DNA from: Actinoallomurus oryzae
GTDB taxonomy: Bacteria > Actinomycetota > Actinomycetes > Streptosporangiales > Streptosporangiaceae
Assembly (NCBI RefSeq): GCF_039541955.1
Contig: NZ_BAABHF010000057.1
Span: 76,492 to 140,491 of the forward strand
Direction: 5' to 3'
Length of the DNA stretch: 64,000 bases
Part shown: positions 53,101 to 61,726 of the stretch, one piece after another
How positions within the stretch are numbered: position 1 is the stretch's first letter
Layout of the letters: every line of letters starts with the position of its first letter
Notes under the pieces: generated by a model
The model's input: the letters and a program-made list of their open reading frames with translations, nothing else
What the model was told of the DNA's origin: nothing
The model's database searches: none
Translations under genes and position numbers: made by a program

Positions 53101-54162
53101 TCGGGCAAGGAGGTGCGGCGGTTCACCTTCGACCTGCGCGGCGGTGACGTCCCGCTCACCTACCAGGCCGGCGACGCGCTCGAGGTGCGCCCGGTCAACC
53201 ATCCCGACCTGGTGGCCGAGTGGCTGGCCGTCACCGGCCTGGACGCCGGCGCCGCCGTGGAGCTGGACCGCATCGGCCCGGTCCCGCTCGGTGAGGCCCT
53301 GCACCGGCACCTGGACATCACCGGGATCACCGCGGGCCTGTTGCGATTCATCGCCGAGCGCACCGGCGACCGGACGCTCCGGCGGCTGCTGCGCCCGGAC
53401 AACAAGGGGCAGCTCGCACAGTGGTCGTGGGGCCGCCAGGCCGTCGACGTGATCGCCGAGCGTCCCGTCCGCGCCACCGCGCAGGAATGGGCGCAGGTTC
53501 TGGGCGGCCTGCGTCCACGCCTTTACTCGATCTCCTCCAGTCCCCTCACCCAGCCGCACGAGGTCGCACTGACGGTCTCGGTCGTCCGCTATGACAACCC
53601 GCACGGCCGCGCCCGTACGGGCGTCTGCTCGGCCTTCCTCGCCGGCACCGCCCCCGGTTCGCCGGTTCCGGTCCGTGTCCGGCGATCCCCGCACTTCCGG
53701 CCGCCGGCCGACCCGGGCACCCCGATGGTGATGGTCGGCGCGGGCACCGGGATCGCGCCGTTCATCGGCTTCCTGTACGAGCGGCGCGCCCGGGGGCACC
53801 GCGCCCCGAACTGGCTCTTCTTCGGCGAGCAGCACCGCGCGGGTGACTTCTACTACGAGGAGGAGCTGACCGCGCTGCGCGATGAGGGCCACCTCGACCG
53901 GCTCGACACGGCCTTCTCCCGCGACCAGCGCGCCCGGATCTATGTCCAGGACCGGATGCGCGAGCAGGGCCACCGCCTGTGGTCCTGGCTTCAGGACGGC
54001 GCCCACCTGTACGTCTGCGGCGACGCCTCCCGGATGGCCAAGGACGTCGACCGGGCGTTGTGCGACATCGCCGTCACCCACGGCGGTCTGAGCCCGGAGG
54101 CCGCCGCGGCGTACCTCAGGCGGCTGTCCGCCGGGAAACGCTACGTCCGCGACGTGTACTGA
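50117..54162 (+). CDS. single-chain assimilatory nitrate reductase with flavodoxin and NADPH/FAD reductase domains (contains assembly gap)
   Basis: About 1340 residues from a TTG at 50117 (GAGGGGG upstream). Residues 1 to about 715: Mo-bisMGD catalytic unit with a [4Fe-4S] site (Cys16, Cys19, Cys23, Cys56), Cys149 as Mo ligand (SNSRLCMAS) and the C-terminal pterin domain (GRVQHQWHT). About 825-970: flavodoxin (LWASQTGNAEGFA, STFGDGDAPDNG). After the gap: FAD/NADPH reductase like CysJ (RLYSISSS, GVCSAFLA, MVGAGTGIAPFIGF, YVCGDASRM). It would take electrons from NADPH through FAD and FMN to reduce nitrate to nitrite in the cytoplasm. The N run at 53043-53071 puts the two parts out of frame; both lie in one gene by homology. 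GlnR-controlled, by the upstream box. Confidence 0.88.
53043..53071. other. assembly gap (29 N)
   Basis: 29 unknown bases inside the nitrate reductase gene, between the flavodoxin domain and the FAD domain. The frame before and after differs by two, so the true length is not 29 (it must be congruent to 0 modulo 3 rather than 2). The GC/Pro-rich linker here probably caused the gap. Confidence 0.97.
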
Positions 54163-54178
54163 CCGGCCGCGCGATGTT

Positions 54179-56977
54179 TCAGTCCGGGGGTGCGGTGACC
54201 TGCCGGGCCTCGGCGGTCCGGCCCAGCCGTTCGAGGGTGAGGGCGAGCGCCTGGGACGCCGACAGGTGCAGGGGAGTCCCGGCCGGGGCGGCGTTCAGCG
54301 CCGCGCGCAGGATCGGTTCGGCGAGGTCGGGACGGTCGGCGTCGAGCAGCATGCCGCCGTGCAGGAGATCCATCTCCGCCGCGTCGGCGGGCCGGCCGAG
54401 CCGACGGAACGCCGTCGCGGCGCGTGCCGCCCGGTCCAGGGCCTGCGGTGTCCGGCCGGCGCCGGCCAGGATGTGGGCGGCGCTGCGGAAGGTGAGCGCC
54501 TGGCCGAGCGTGAGCCGGGCGGCGGGTTCGGGGGGCAGCGCGCGGGTGGCCTCCTCCGCCTGGGCCAGGGCGGCCAGTGCCCGCTGTCCCTCGCCGGCCC
54601 AGTGCAGGGACAGCGCCTCGGCCGCGCGGCACAGGGCGGTCAGGTGCCGGTCGCCGAGCCGGGCCGCGGCGTCGCCGGCCGCCCGGTAGGCCTGTGCCGC
54701 CTCGGCGTCCCGGTCCAGCAGGTCGTGGATCTGGGCCGTCGGGATCAGCGCGTTGACGAGCAGGCGCGGGTCGTCCTGCGCGCGAGCGTTCTGGGCGAGT
54801 TTGTCGTACTCCTCTTTGGCGAGGGAGTGGTCGCCGAGCATGCGGTAGCCCTCGGCGAGCAGGAGGCGGTTGTCGTCGGCGATCTGGGGGCGCTCCAGCC
54901 GGCCGAGTTCCCGCAGCCGGTCCAGCCACGCGGCGACGTCGTCGGCCGCCTGGACCGCGTCCTCGACGCGGCCGGCGGCGCGGTAGGCCACCGCGAGCTG
55001 ATGTCCCTGTTCGGCGGTGTCGTCGTCGCGTGAGCGCGCCTCGCCGACGGCGTCGATGAGGTCCTCCAGCGCGTCGGCCGGCCGCCCGGCGGCCATGAGC
55101 GCGAGGCCGCGCCGGTAACGCAGGTAGCCGCGGAGCTGCGCGGGCGCCGTCGGCGGGAGCGCGGCGAGTTCTGTTTCGACCCAGGCGGTGAAGACTCCGG
55201 GTGTGCCGGCCCGGTCGTGGGCCTTGCGTGTCACCTCATGGGCCGCGACGAGCCGGCCGAGTGCGCCGGCGGCGGTGTAGGCGCCGCGTGCGACGTCGGC
55301 CAGGGCCATCACCTGCGCGGGCGGGGCCGCGTCGACCTCGCGCCAGTGTGCCTCGGTCAGGGCGAGCGCGCCGATGAGGACCGGGTTCGCGGCGATCCGG
55401 GCGTGCTGGGCGCCGCGGGCCAGCGCGCTGTAGGCCGCGTTGTCGTCGCGGGCCTGCACCAGCGCGCGGGCGTGCAGGAGCTCACCGTAGGCGATCATCT
55501 GGTGGTCGCCGGTGCGGTGGAGTTCGCCGACGGCCCGCGCGACCGTCTTCAGTCCCTTCTTGACCTGGCCGTGGCGGCTCAGCCAGTGGCCCAGCCGGCA
55601 CTGGCAGACGAGGTGGCGCAGGTGGTCCCCGGCCTGGCGGTGGGCTTCGGCGGCCCACCGGAACCGGGCTTCGGCGTCGTCGCCTCCGGTGATCAGCGCG
55701 GTGAGCTCGGCGTGCCGTGCGGCGAGGTGCGGCGGCGGTGTGCCGACGGCGTCCAGGCATCGGGCGGCCTGGGTGTGCTCGTCTCGCTGTTCGTGCCATT
55801 CGGCCTGGTCCAGCAGCGACTCGGGGGGTGTTCCGGGCGGGATCGGCACCGGGCGGGGGGCCTTGCGGGCGGTCGGTGTCAGCGGGAGGAAGTCGGCGAT
55901 CGGCGGGGCGGCCAGGCGGGCGCGGATCCGGTCGCCCTGGCTGGTCGTGCCGTTGCGCCGGTCGAAGCGGGCGGCCAGCTCGCGCGCGGTGGCGTCCATC
56001 TCCTGGTGCAGCTGCGCCACGGTCCAGGTGAGGTCGGTGCCGGCGCCGCGGACGGTCTCATCGCCCCGGCCCGCCTCGACGAGCCGCCGCAGGAGCACGG
56101 CCCCGGCGGTGGCGAACTCCATCTTGCCGTTGGGGCGGTTGAGCGTGGGGTAGCCGCCGAGGTGTTCGCGCAGCGCCGACAGCCCGGTCTCCTCGTTGCC
56201 GGTCAGCGCGCAGAACTCCACTTTCATGCCGCCGTACTCGAACCGGTAGACGTCCTGGTACATCGCGCGGCGGGCCCGGTGGAAGGCCTGGGCGGCCTCC
56301 TCGAAGCGGCCGGCGCGGGCCAGCGGCACCAGCATCAGGCACTGGATGGGCGCGGGCGGTTCGGTGAAGGTGACCTGCCCGGCCAGCACCGGCCCGGCCA
56401 TGGCCAGCGCCCGTTCGAGGGAGGCGTCGTCGCCGCGCAGGACGAGGCGTTCGATCTCGGCCTCGAAGTCCCAGACCGAGTCCGGGTGCGGGCCGCCGGC
56501 GGCCTTCCACGCCCGGTAGCAGCGTTCCTCCTCGGGCCAGTCGCGGGCGAGCTGGGCGACCCAGCGGCGTGCGTCGTGGACCTTGCGCAGGCTGTGGCCG
56601 CCGGCGCGGAAGCGGCGTTCCATGTCCTCGAAGGCGCCGTAGATCTGGGCCAGGCTGATCTCGGGGAACTCCGCCATCGACTGGGCGATGTGGGCGTACC
56701 AGTTGCGCAGCGCGTGGTCCGCCTCGGGCCCGAACTCTCCCGGGCGGGCGTCGTACTCGCTCAGGCACCGGGAGAACAGCGGGAACGCCTTGTCCCACTG
56801 CCGGCCGACGCTGTAGGCGTTGGCCAGGTCGCGGCGCGCGGCGAAGGCCAGCCGGTGCAGGCCGCCGGCGTCGGCGTGCCGCACCACGTCTTCCATCAGC
56901 GCGGTCTGCGCCTCGCCGTAGTGCATCTGCCGGGCCTGGTCGAGCATGGCGGCCAGTTCGGCCTCGGTCCGGCTCAT
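54179..56977 (-). CDS. large TPR protein coupled to HSP90
   Basis: 932 residues, helical throughout, with many tetratricopeptide-like repeats (RRDLANAYSVGRQWDKAFPLF near 50; EEAAQAFHRARRAM; SLLDQAEWHEQRDEHTQAAR; the densest run in the C-terminal third with SLAKEEYDKLAQNARAQ and EAAQAYRAAGDAAARLG). No enzymatic domain, signal peptide or membrane helix. The ATG overlaps the HSP90 stop (ATGA, 56974-56977), so translation is coupled; it is probably a client-binding or scaffold partner of that chaperone. Its stop faces the nitrate reductase stop 16 bases away. Confidence 0.8.
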   Translation of the reverse strand: MSRTEAELAAMLDQARQMHYGEAQTALMEDVVRHADAGGLHRLAFAARRDLANAYSVGRQWDKAFPLFSRCLSEYDARPGEFGPEADHALRNWYAHIAQSMAEFPEISLAQIYGAFEDMERRFRAGGHSLRKVHDARRWVAQLARDWPEEERCYRAWKAAGGPHPDSVWDFEAEIERLVLRGDDASLERALAMAGPVLAGQVTFTEPPAPIQCLMLVPLARAGRFEEAAQAFHRARRAMYQDVYRFEYGGMKVEFCALTGNEETGLSALREHLGGYPTLNRPNGKMEFATAGAVLLRRLVEAGRGDETVRGAGTDLTWTVAQLHQEMDATARELAARFDRRNGTTSQGDRIRARLAAPPIADFLPLTPTARKAPRPVPIPPGTPPESLLDQAEWHEQRDEHTQAARCLDAVGTPPPHLAARHAELTALITGGDDAEARFRWAAEAHRQAGDHLRHLVCQCRLGHWLSRHGQVKKGLKTVARAVGELHRTGDHQMIAYGELLHARALVQARDDNAAYSALARGAQHARIAANPVLIGALALTEAHWREVDAAPPAQVMALADVARGAYTAAGALGRLVAAHEVTRKAHDRAGTPGVFTAWVETELAALPPTAPAQLRGYLRYRRGLALMAAGRPADALEDLIDAVGEARSRDDDTAEQGHQLAVAYRAAGRVEDAVQAADDVAAWLDRLRELGRLERPQIADDNRLLLAEGYRMLGDHSLAKEEYDKLAQNARAQDDPRLLVNALIPTAQIHDLLDRDAEAAQAYRAAGDAAARLGDRHLTALCRAAEALSLHWAGEGQRALAALAQAEEATRALPPEPAARLTLGQALTFRSAAHILAGAGRTPQALDRAARAATAFRRLGRPADAAEMDLLHGGMLLDADRPDLAEPILRAALNAAPAGTPLHLSASQALALTLERLGRTAEARQVTAPPD

Positions 56978-58767
56978 CGGGTGCCTCCGGCGGCCATCGC
57001 CCAGTCGAGCAGGCCGAGGAACGAATGGTTGAGCAGCGCGCTGTCCTGCGGCCGCAGCGGATGGTGGCCCGACAGCAGCGCCTGACCGTACAGGGCCTGG
57101 ACGCCGAGGGCGGCCAGCGACGGGTCGGGCGCCTCGGCGACGCGCCGTACCACGGGGTTGCGCAGGTTGAGGATCAGCTGGGGCCGGTCGGTCGCGGCGG
57201 TGGAGTCCACCGCGCCGAGGACACCGGCCCACAGGTCGTTCGCCGCCGACCGCGCCGACCGCATCTCCTGCGCCTGGGCCGCCTCCCGGCTCAGCATGTA
57301 CAGGGCGGGCAGCGTCGGCGGGTCGAAGGAGCGGGGCACCACGGCGCAGCCGAGCGCGTGGAGGGTGTCGGCGGCGAGGCGCAGGAACGGCCGCAGGCGA
57401 GTCTCCAGGTCCGGGTCCGGCGGCTCGAAGCAGGTGGTCAGCTCGGCGGGTTCCAGGCGCCGTACGCTGATCGCCGGGTCCAGCAGCGGCAGCCGCCGCA
57501 TGATCTCGATGTCGTAGGCGTATCCGCCGTTGACCAGGCCGAGGTTCTGGGCGGCGGCGACCGCGGCCAGCTCACGGAACTCATCGGCCGTCGCGGTGTA
57601 GCGCACCACGGGGTGCCGCCGGCGGAACTCCGCGAGTGTCATGGGCCCCGCCGCGGTCTCCATCGGCCACCAGCGGTCCACCACCCGCAGCATCTCCGCG
57701 TCGTGCAGCGCCAGCGCCTTGACGCCCAGGTGGTGGACGGACAGGAACCGCTGGAGCCGGTCCGGCGCGGTGGCGGCGAGCCGGACCAGCCAGTCGCGTA
57801 CCTGGGCGCCCAGCGCCTCGCGGGTGTCGGCGAGCAGGTCGTCCTCATACAGCGCCTCGCGGCCGGCGGTCGGGCGCAGCTCGGCGGTGTCGACGACGCA
57901 TCGGAGGAAGAACGCCCATTCGGGCAGCAGCGTGTCCACGCTGTCGGACAGCAGCATCCGGCGCAGGTACACCCGGTGGCCCGATCGGGCGGCCGGGTTG
58001 GCGGCCATCGGCAGCACGAACGCCAGGCCGGTCAGCCCGGCCTCGGGGACGGCCAGGTCGATCACGTCGAACGGCGCGAACCCGAAGACGCGTTCGGCGT
58101 ACTCGCGCAGCGCCGCGGCGCGTGCGGCGGGGGAGGGGTGCCCGAGCCGCCAGGGCAGGGTCCCGGAGTTCACCCGCCGGCCGGCGATGGAGATCTCCAC
58201 CGGCAGCGCGTCGGCGTACCGGACCGCCAGGTCGCCGGCCATCGCGCCGCTCAGCCACTGCTCGGTGCCCGGCCGTGGCCGCAGCGTCACCGTGGTGCCG
58301 GGTTCTGGCCGCTCCCGGGCGGCGGGAGCCACGCGGTACCGGCCGTCGGACAGGCCGGTCCATTCCACGGTCGGGCCGCCGCGGGCGGACCGGGTCAGCA
58401 CGTGTACCTCGTCGGCCACCAGGAAGCACGACAGCAGGCCGATGCCGAACTGGCCGAGGAACTCGTGCCGCGCCAGCCCCAGTTCGTCCCGTTTGGAGCT
58501 GCGGCCGATCGTGGCGAGCAGTTCGTGCACCTCGCGCTCGGTCAGGCCGATGCCGCTGTCGCGTACCCGCAGTGTCCCGTCCCCGGTCGCCTCGGGCGGG
58601 TCGATCGTCACCACGGCCGGTGCGTCCGGTTCGGCCTGGCGGCGAGCGGTGATCGCGTCGGCCGCGTTCTGCAGGAGTTCGCGCAGGTACACCTGGGGGC
58701 TGGTGTAGAGGTGGTGGCTGAGCAGATCGACCACGCCCCGAAGATCAACCTGAAAGGCCCGTTCCAC
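56974..58767 (-). CDS. HSP90-family chaperone-like ATPase
   Basis: 597 residues with an N-terminal GHKL (Bergerat) ATP site: ELLQNAADA (Asn34, Mg2+), VRDSGIGLT (Asp70) and GQFGIGLLS (lid/G2, 105-113). The middle domain has catalytic-loop-like LRPTAGREALYED near 300. The C-terminal dimer domain is shorter than in HtpG (about 625) and diverged. It lacks the eukaryotic MEEVD end. This is the actinobacterial HSP90-like type rather than canonical HtpG, so no symbol is given. It overlaps the TPR gene by 4 bases. Confidence 0.88.
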   Translation of the reverse strand: MERAFQVDLRGVVDLLSHHLYTSPQVYLRELLQNAADAITARRQAEPDAPAVVTIDPPEATGDGTLRVRDSGIGLTEREVHELLATIGRSSKRDELGLARHEFLGQFGIGLLSCFLVADEVHVLTRSARGGPTVEWTGLSDGRYRVAPAARERPEPGTTVTLRPRPGTEQWLSGAMAGDLAVRYADALPVEISIAGRRVNSGTLPWRLGHPSPAARAAALREYAERVFGFAPFDVIDLAVPEAGLTGLAFVLPMAANPAARSGHRVYLRRMLLSDSVDTLLPEWAFFLRCVVDTAELRPTAGREALYEDDLLADTREALGAQVRDWLVRLAATAPDRLQRFLSVHHLGVKALALHDAEMLRVVDRWWPMETAAGPMTLAEFRRRHPVVRYTATADEFRELAAVAAAQNLGLVNGGYAYDIEIMRRLPLLDPAISVRRLEPAELTTCFEPPDPDLETRLRPFLRLAADTLHALGCAVVPRSFDPPTLPALYMLSREAAQAQEMRSARSAANDLWAGVLGAVDSTAATDRPQLILNLRNPVVRRVAEAPDPSLAALGVQALYGQALLSGHHPLRPQDSALLNHSFLGLLDWAMAAGGTR

Positions 58768-58887
58768 GCCCCGCCCCTTGCCCTGTGTTCGGTCAGGGAA
58801 TGGTAGTGCCGGGCGATCGGCGGGCGCCCACGCAGGGCGGTCCGCCGCGGCGCGGGTTCGTGCGCGGGCACCGGTACGGCGGGGGGT

Positions 58888-60033
58888 TCAGGGGCGCAGC
58901 CGTTGCCGCACCCGTGCGGCCTCGCGCGTGAGGTGGTTGTGCTCGGGCATGCTGGTGGCGGCGTGGGCGGCCTCGGCGTACAGCTCGGCGGCGCGCGCGA
59001 GGTCACCGGCGCGTTCGTGCAGGTAGGCCGTTACCGCGGCGTAGCGGGGCAGGCCGGGGTCCACCTGGGCCAGCGCCGCCAGGCCCGCCTGCGGCCCGTC
59101 GGCCTCCCCGACCGCCACGGCGCGGTTGAGCCGCACCAGCGGGCTGCCGGTGAGGGCCAGCAGTTCGTCGTACCACTCCACGATCTGCACCCAGTCGGTC
59201 TCACCAGCGCTCGGGGCGTCGGCGTGCAGGGCGGCGATCGCGGCCTGTGCCTGGTATTCGCCCAGCCGGTCGCGGGCCAGCGCGGTCTGCAGGATGCTCA
59301 CCCCTTCGGCGATCAGGGCGGTGTCCCAGCGGGAGCGGTCCTGCTCGCCGAGCGGTACGAGGCGGCCTCCCGGGCCGGTGCGGGAGGCGCGGCGCGCATG
59401 GTGCAACAGCATGAGCGCGAGCAGCCCGGCGACCTCGGGCTCGCCGGTCAGGGCGGTGAGCTGGCGGGTGAGGCGGATCGCCTCGGCCGCCAGGTCGACG
59501 TCTCCGCCGTACCCCTCGTTGAAGACGAGGTAGAGCACGCGCAGCACGGTGCCCAGGTCGCCGGGGCGGTCGAACGGCAGCCCGGCGATCCGCCGCTTGG
59601 CCCGGCTGATCCGCTGCGCCATGGTCGCCTCGGGCACCAGGTAGGCCGCCGCGATCTGCCGGGTGGTCAGGCCGCCGACCGCGCGCAGTGTCAGGGCGAC
59701 GGCCGAGCCCGGCGGCAGGGTGGGGTGCGCGCACAGGAAGTACAGCCGCAGCGTGTCGTCCGCGGCGGGCGCGGGACCGGCGGGAGGCTCGGCCTCCACG
59801 GCGAGCTCCCGTCCCCGGCGTGACGCCTCGGCGCGGGCGGCGTCGAGGAACCGGTGCCAGGCGACCGCGACGAGCCATGCCTTCGGATCGCGCGGCGGAT
59901 CGTCCGGCCAGGTCGCCAGCGCCCGGATCAGGGCCTCCTGCACGGCGTCCTCGGCCGACGCGAAGTCGGCTCCGCGGCGGACGAGGACACCGATCACCGC
60001 GGGCACCAGCTCCCGCAGCAGCGCTTCGTTCAC
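58888..60033 (-). CDS. ECF42-type RNA polymerase sigma factor
   Basis: 381 residues from a GTG at 60033. Sigma region 2 (about 5-65; FASAEDAVQEALIRALATWP) and region 4 (about 105-160; GGLTTRQIAAAYLVPEATMA, QRISRAKRRI). A 220-residue C-terminal extension with TPR-like helices follows (VLYLVFNEGYGG, LNRAVAVGEADGP, YAAVTAYLHERAGDLARAAE), the hallmark of ECF42. GTGA overlap with the YCII gene upstream. No anti-sigma gene is present; in ECF42 the C-terminal domain and the DGPF partner are thought to control activity. Confidence 0.92.
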   Translation of the reverse strand: MNEALLRELVPAVIGVLVRRGADFASAEDAVQEALIRALATWPDDPPRDPKAWLVAVAWHRFLDAARAEASRRGRELAVEAEPPAGPAPAADDTLRLYFLCAHPTLPPGSAVALTLRAVGGLTTRQIAAAYLVPEATMAQRISRAKRRIAGLPFDRPGDLGTVLRVLYLVFNEGYGGDVDLAAEAIRLTRQLTALTGEPEVAGLLALMLLHHARRASRTGPGGRLVPLGEQDRSRWDTALIAEGVSILQTALARDRLGEYQAQAAIAALHADAPSAGETDWVQIVEWYDELLALTGSPLVRLNRAVAVGEADGPQAGLAALAQVDPGLPRYAAVTAYLHERAGDLARAAELYAEAAHAATSMPEHNHLTREAARVRQRLRP

Positions 60034-60437
60034 TCGGTCAATGTAGGCGAGCCGGTGAGGAACGGCCGGAGCTCGAGCCACTCGTGGATCGGCTCGCCGC
60101 CGGGCCCGGGAGCGGCGGACAGCTCTCCGGCCAGCTGGACCGCGCGGTCCCAGGACTCCACGTCGATGACCATCCAGCCCGCGATGAGGTCTTTCGTCTC
60201 GGCGAACGGGCCGTCGGTGACCGGCGGGCGCCCCTCGCCGTCGTAGCGCACGAACGTGCCCTCGGGCGCCAGTGCCTGGGTGTCGACGAACTCGCCGGTC
60301 TCCTCCAGGCGGGCCGCGAAGTCGCGCATGTACTGCACGTGCGCGTCGATCTCCTCCGGCGTCCACTGGTCCATCGACCCGTAGTCGACGGTGCGGGCCG
60401 GGCCGCCCCGGTAGTGCTTCAGGATCAGGTACTTCAC
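60030..60437 (-). CDS. YCII/DGPF-domain protein, partner of the ECF42 sigma factor
   Basis: 135 residues from a GTG at 60437 with GAGGAGG upstream. YCII-like fold: KYLILKHYRGG, MRDFAARLEETGEFVD, then the DGPF motif (VTDGPFAETKDLIAGW). Genes of this kind are almost always next to ECF42 sigma genes, as here (4-base overlap). The enzymatic or sensory role is unresolved. Confidence 0.9.
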   Translation of the reverse strand: MKYLILKHYRGGPARTVDYGSMDQWTPEEIDAHVQYMRDFAARLEETGEFVDTQALAPEGTFVRYDGEGRPPVTDGPFAETKDLIAGWMVIDVESWDRAVQLAGELSAAPGPGGEPIHEWLELRPFLTGSPTLTE

Positions 60438-60648
60438 GGTGGTCCTCCTCGGTCGTCGCGGCCCGTGGGGGCCGCTGTCGTCCCTGGGACGGAGCCGGTG
60501 CCGCGTTCTCGACATCCGGAGGCGTGCGGTTTCTCAAAATCTTGATTCTGGCCGTCGCCGCCCCTGCGGAGGGCGCGCGGGATCGGATCGGCGCGGCGGC
60601 GGCCGTGCGAGGTCACCACGATGATCCCCTGAATGGGACAATGCGGAC

Positions 60649-61380
60649 ATGCTTAGCACGTCCGGTGGGGGGAAGCTGCGCGCCGCCGTCACGACCGTCC
60701 TGCTGTTGTTGTGCGCCGTCGCCTCGGTGTCGGTGGTCACCCTCGTCGTCGTGACGACGGCACCGGACGGCGTCCGCGACCTGCGCGCCTATCAGGCGGC
60801 CGGGCGCTGCCCGGCGGCCCCGTCCGCGCCCGCCGAGTGCCGCTGGACGCAGGAGTTCACCGTGTCCGGCGTCCACCTGTCCCGCGGCCGGAACGACTCC
60901 TTCCGGGTGCTGCTGACCGGGCCGGACGGGACCCGGTGGAGGACGTCCTACTCCTCCGGCGGCCCCCTGCTGTACGGCATCGGCGAGGGCGACCGGGTCA
61001 CCGGCACCATCTGGCGCGGTCTGCTGACCGAGATCGCCTCCGGGGAGGTGTCCCAGAAGACACTGGACGCCCCGGCCGACATGCGCGCCCGGGTCCTCGT
61101 CCTCGCGCTGATCGTCATCCCGCCCGGTCTGTTGCTGACGGCCGCGTGCGTGTGGCGGCTGTGCCGCCTGCGCGCGGCCCCGACACCGGGGATGGTCGCC
61201 ACCGGGGGGCTGGCCGCCGGGCTGCTGATCGGCACGCTGTTCTGCCTGCTCCTGCTCGGCGACCACGCCGAGAACCCATGGTGGCTGGCGGGCGTCTGGG
61301 CGCCCATGACCGCCCTCTTGACCATCGTGGCCCGCGTCTACGTCAACCAGAAACACGCCGCGGCCACCGCGCCGGGCTGA
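60649..61380 (+). CDS. membrane protein of unknown function
   Basis: 243 residues. Helix 1 (about 12-35; AVTTVLLLLCAVASVSVV), then an outside domain of about 100 residues with two Cys (GRCPAAPSAPAECRW, probably a disulfide), then three more helices (about 148-168, 183-203, 213-230). No known domain. The start at 60649 has no good ribosome site visible. Divergent from the YCII/sigma pair. Confidence 0.7.
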   Translation: MLSTSGGGKLRAAVTTVLLLLCAVASVSVVTLVVVTTAPDGVRDLRAYQAAGRCPAAPSAPAECRWTQEFTVSGVHLSRGRNDSFRVLLTGPDGTRWRTSYSSGGPLLYGIGEGDRVTGTIWRGLLTEIASGEVSQKTLDAPADMRARVLVLALIVIPPGLLLTAACVWRLCRLRAAPTPGMVATGGLAAGLLIGTLFCLLLLGDHAENPWWLAGVWAPMTALLTIVARVYVNQKHAAATAPG

Positions 61381-61504
61381 GACCGGTCCCCGGGCGTCCC
61401 GGTGACGCCGCGCCAGGGGCGGCCCGGAGGTTCCGGCGGGCCGAAACACCGCCCCGTAATCGCGGACGAACGGCCCGCGGCGGACACCGACGTAGGCTGG
61501 AAGG

Positions 61505-61693
61505 ATGGCCCTGAGGATCGGTGAAGAATGGATCAGCAGCGATCGCTGCCCGCAGGTGGCCATGGCCATCCCCGGCGAGGGCTGGGTCCTGTCGTGGCGG
61601 CGCGGGGTGTGGACCAAGGATGAGGCGGTCAGCGCGATGGTCCGCGCCGAGCACGGCGATCTGCGCACCGACCCGGCCGTGACGGCCCCATGA
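61505..61693 (+). CDS. small protein, 62 aa, unknown function
   Basis: A compact sequence, MALRIGEEWISSDRCPQVAM followed by PGEGWVLSWRRGVW, beta-rich then a helix (TKDEAVSAMVRAEHG). The TAGGCTGGAAGG before the ATG gives a plausible AGG ribosome site. Composition is more protein-like than the surrounding frames. The stop lies inside an 11-bp tandem repeat. Confidence 0.5.
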   Translation: MALRIGEEWISSDRCPQVAMAIPGEGWVLSWRRGVWTKDEAVSAMVRAEHGDLRTDPAVTAP

Positions 61694-61712
61694 CGGCCCC
61701 ATGACGGCCCCG
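61680..61712 (+). repeat. 11-bp tandem repeat, three copies
   Basis: TGACGGCCCCA repeated three times (last copy ends G). It covers the end of the 62-aa ORF and supplies its stop codon (61691-61693), with more TGA stops in later copies. Likely slippage-prone. Confidence 0.85.
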
Positions 61713-61726
61713 CCTGGCGGCCCGGG

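Noticed and set aside
50117..54162. Selenocysteine in the nitrate reductase (as in formate dehydrogenases)
   Set aside because: The Mo ligand codon at residue 149 is TGC (Cys) and the enzyme is of the nitrate reductase type.
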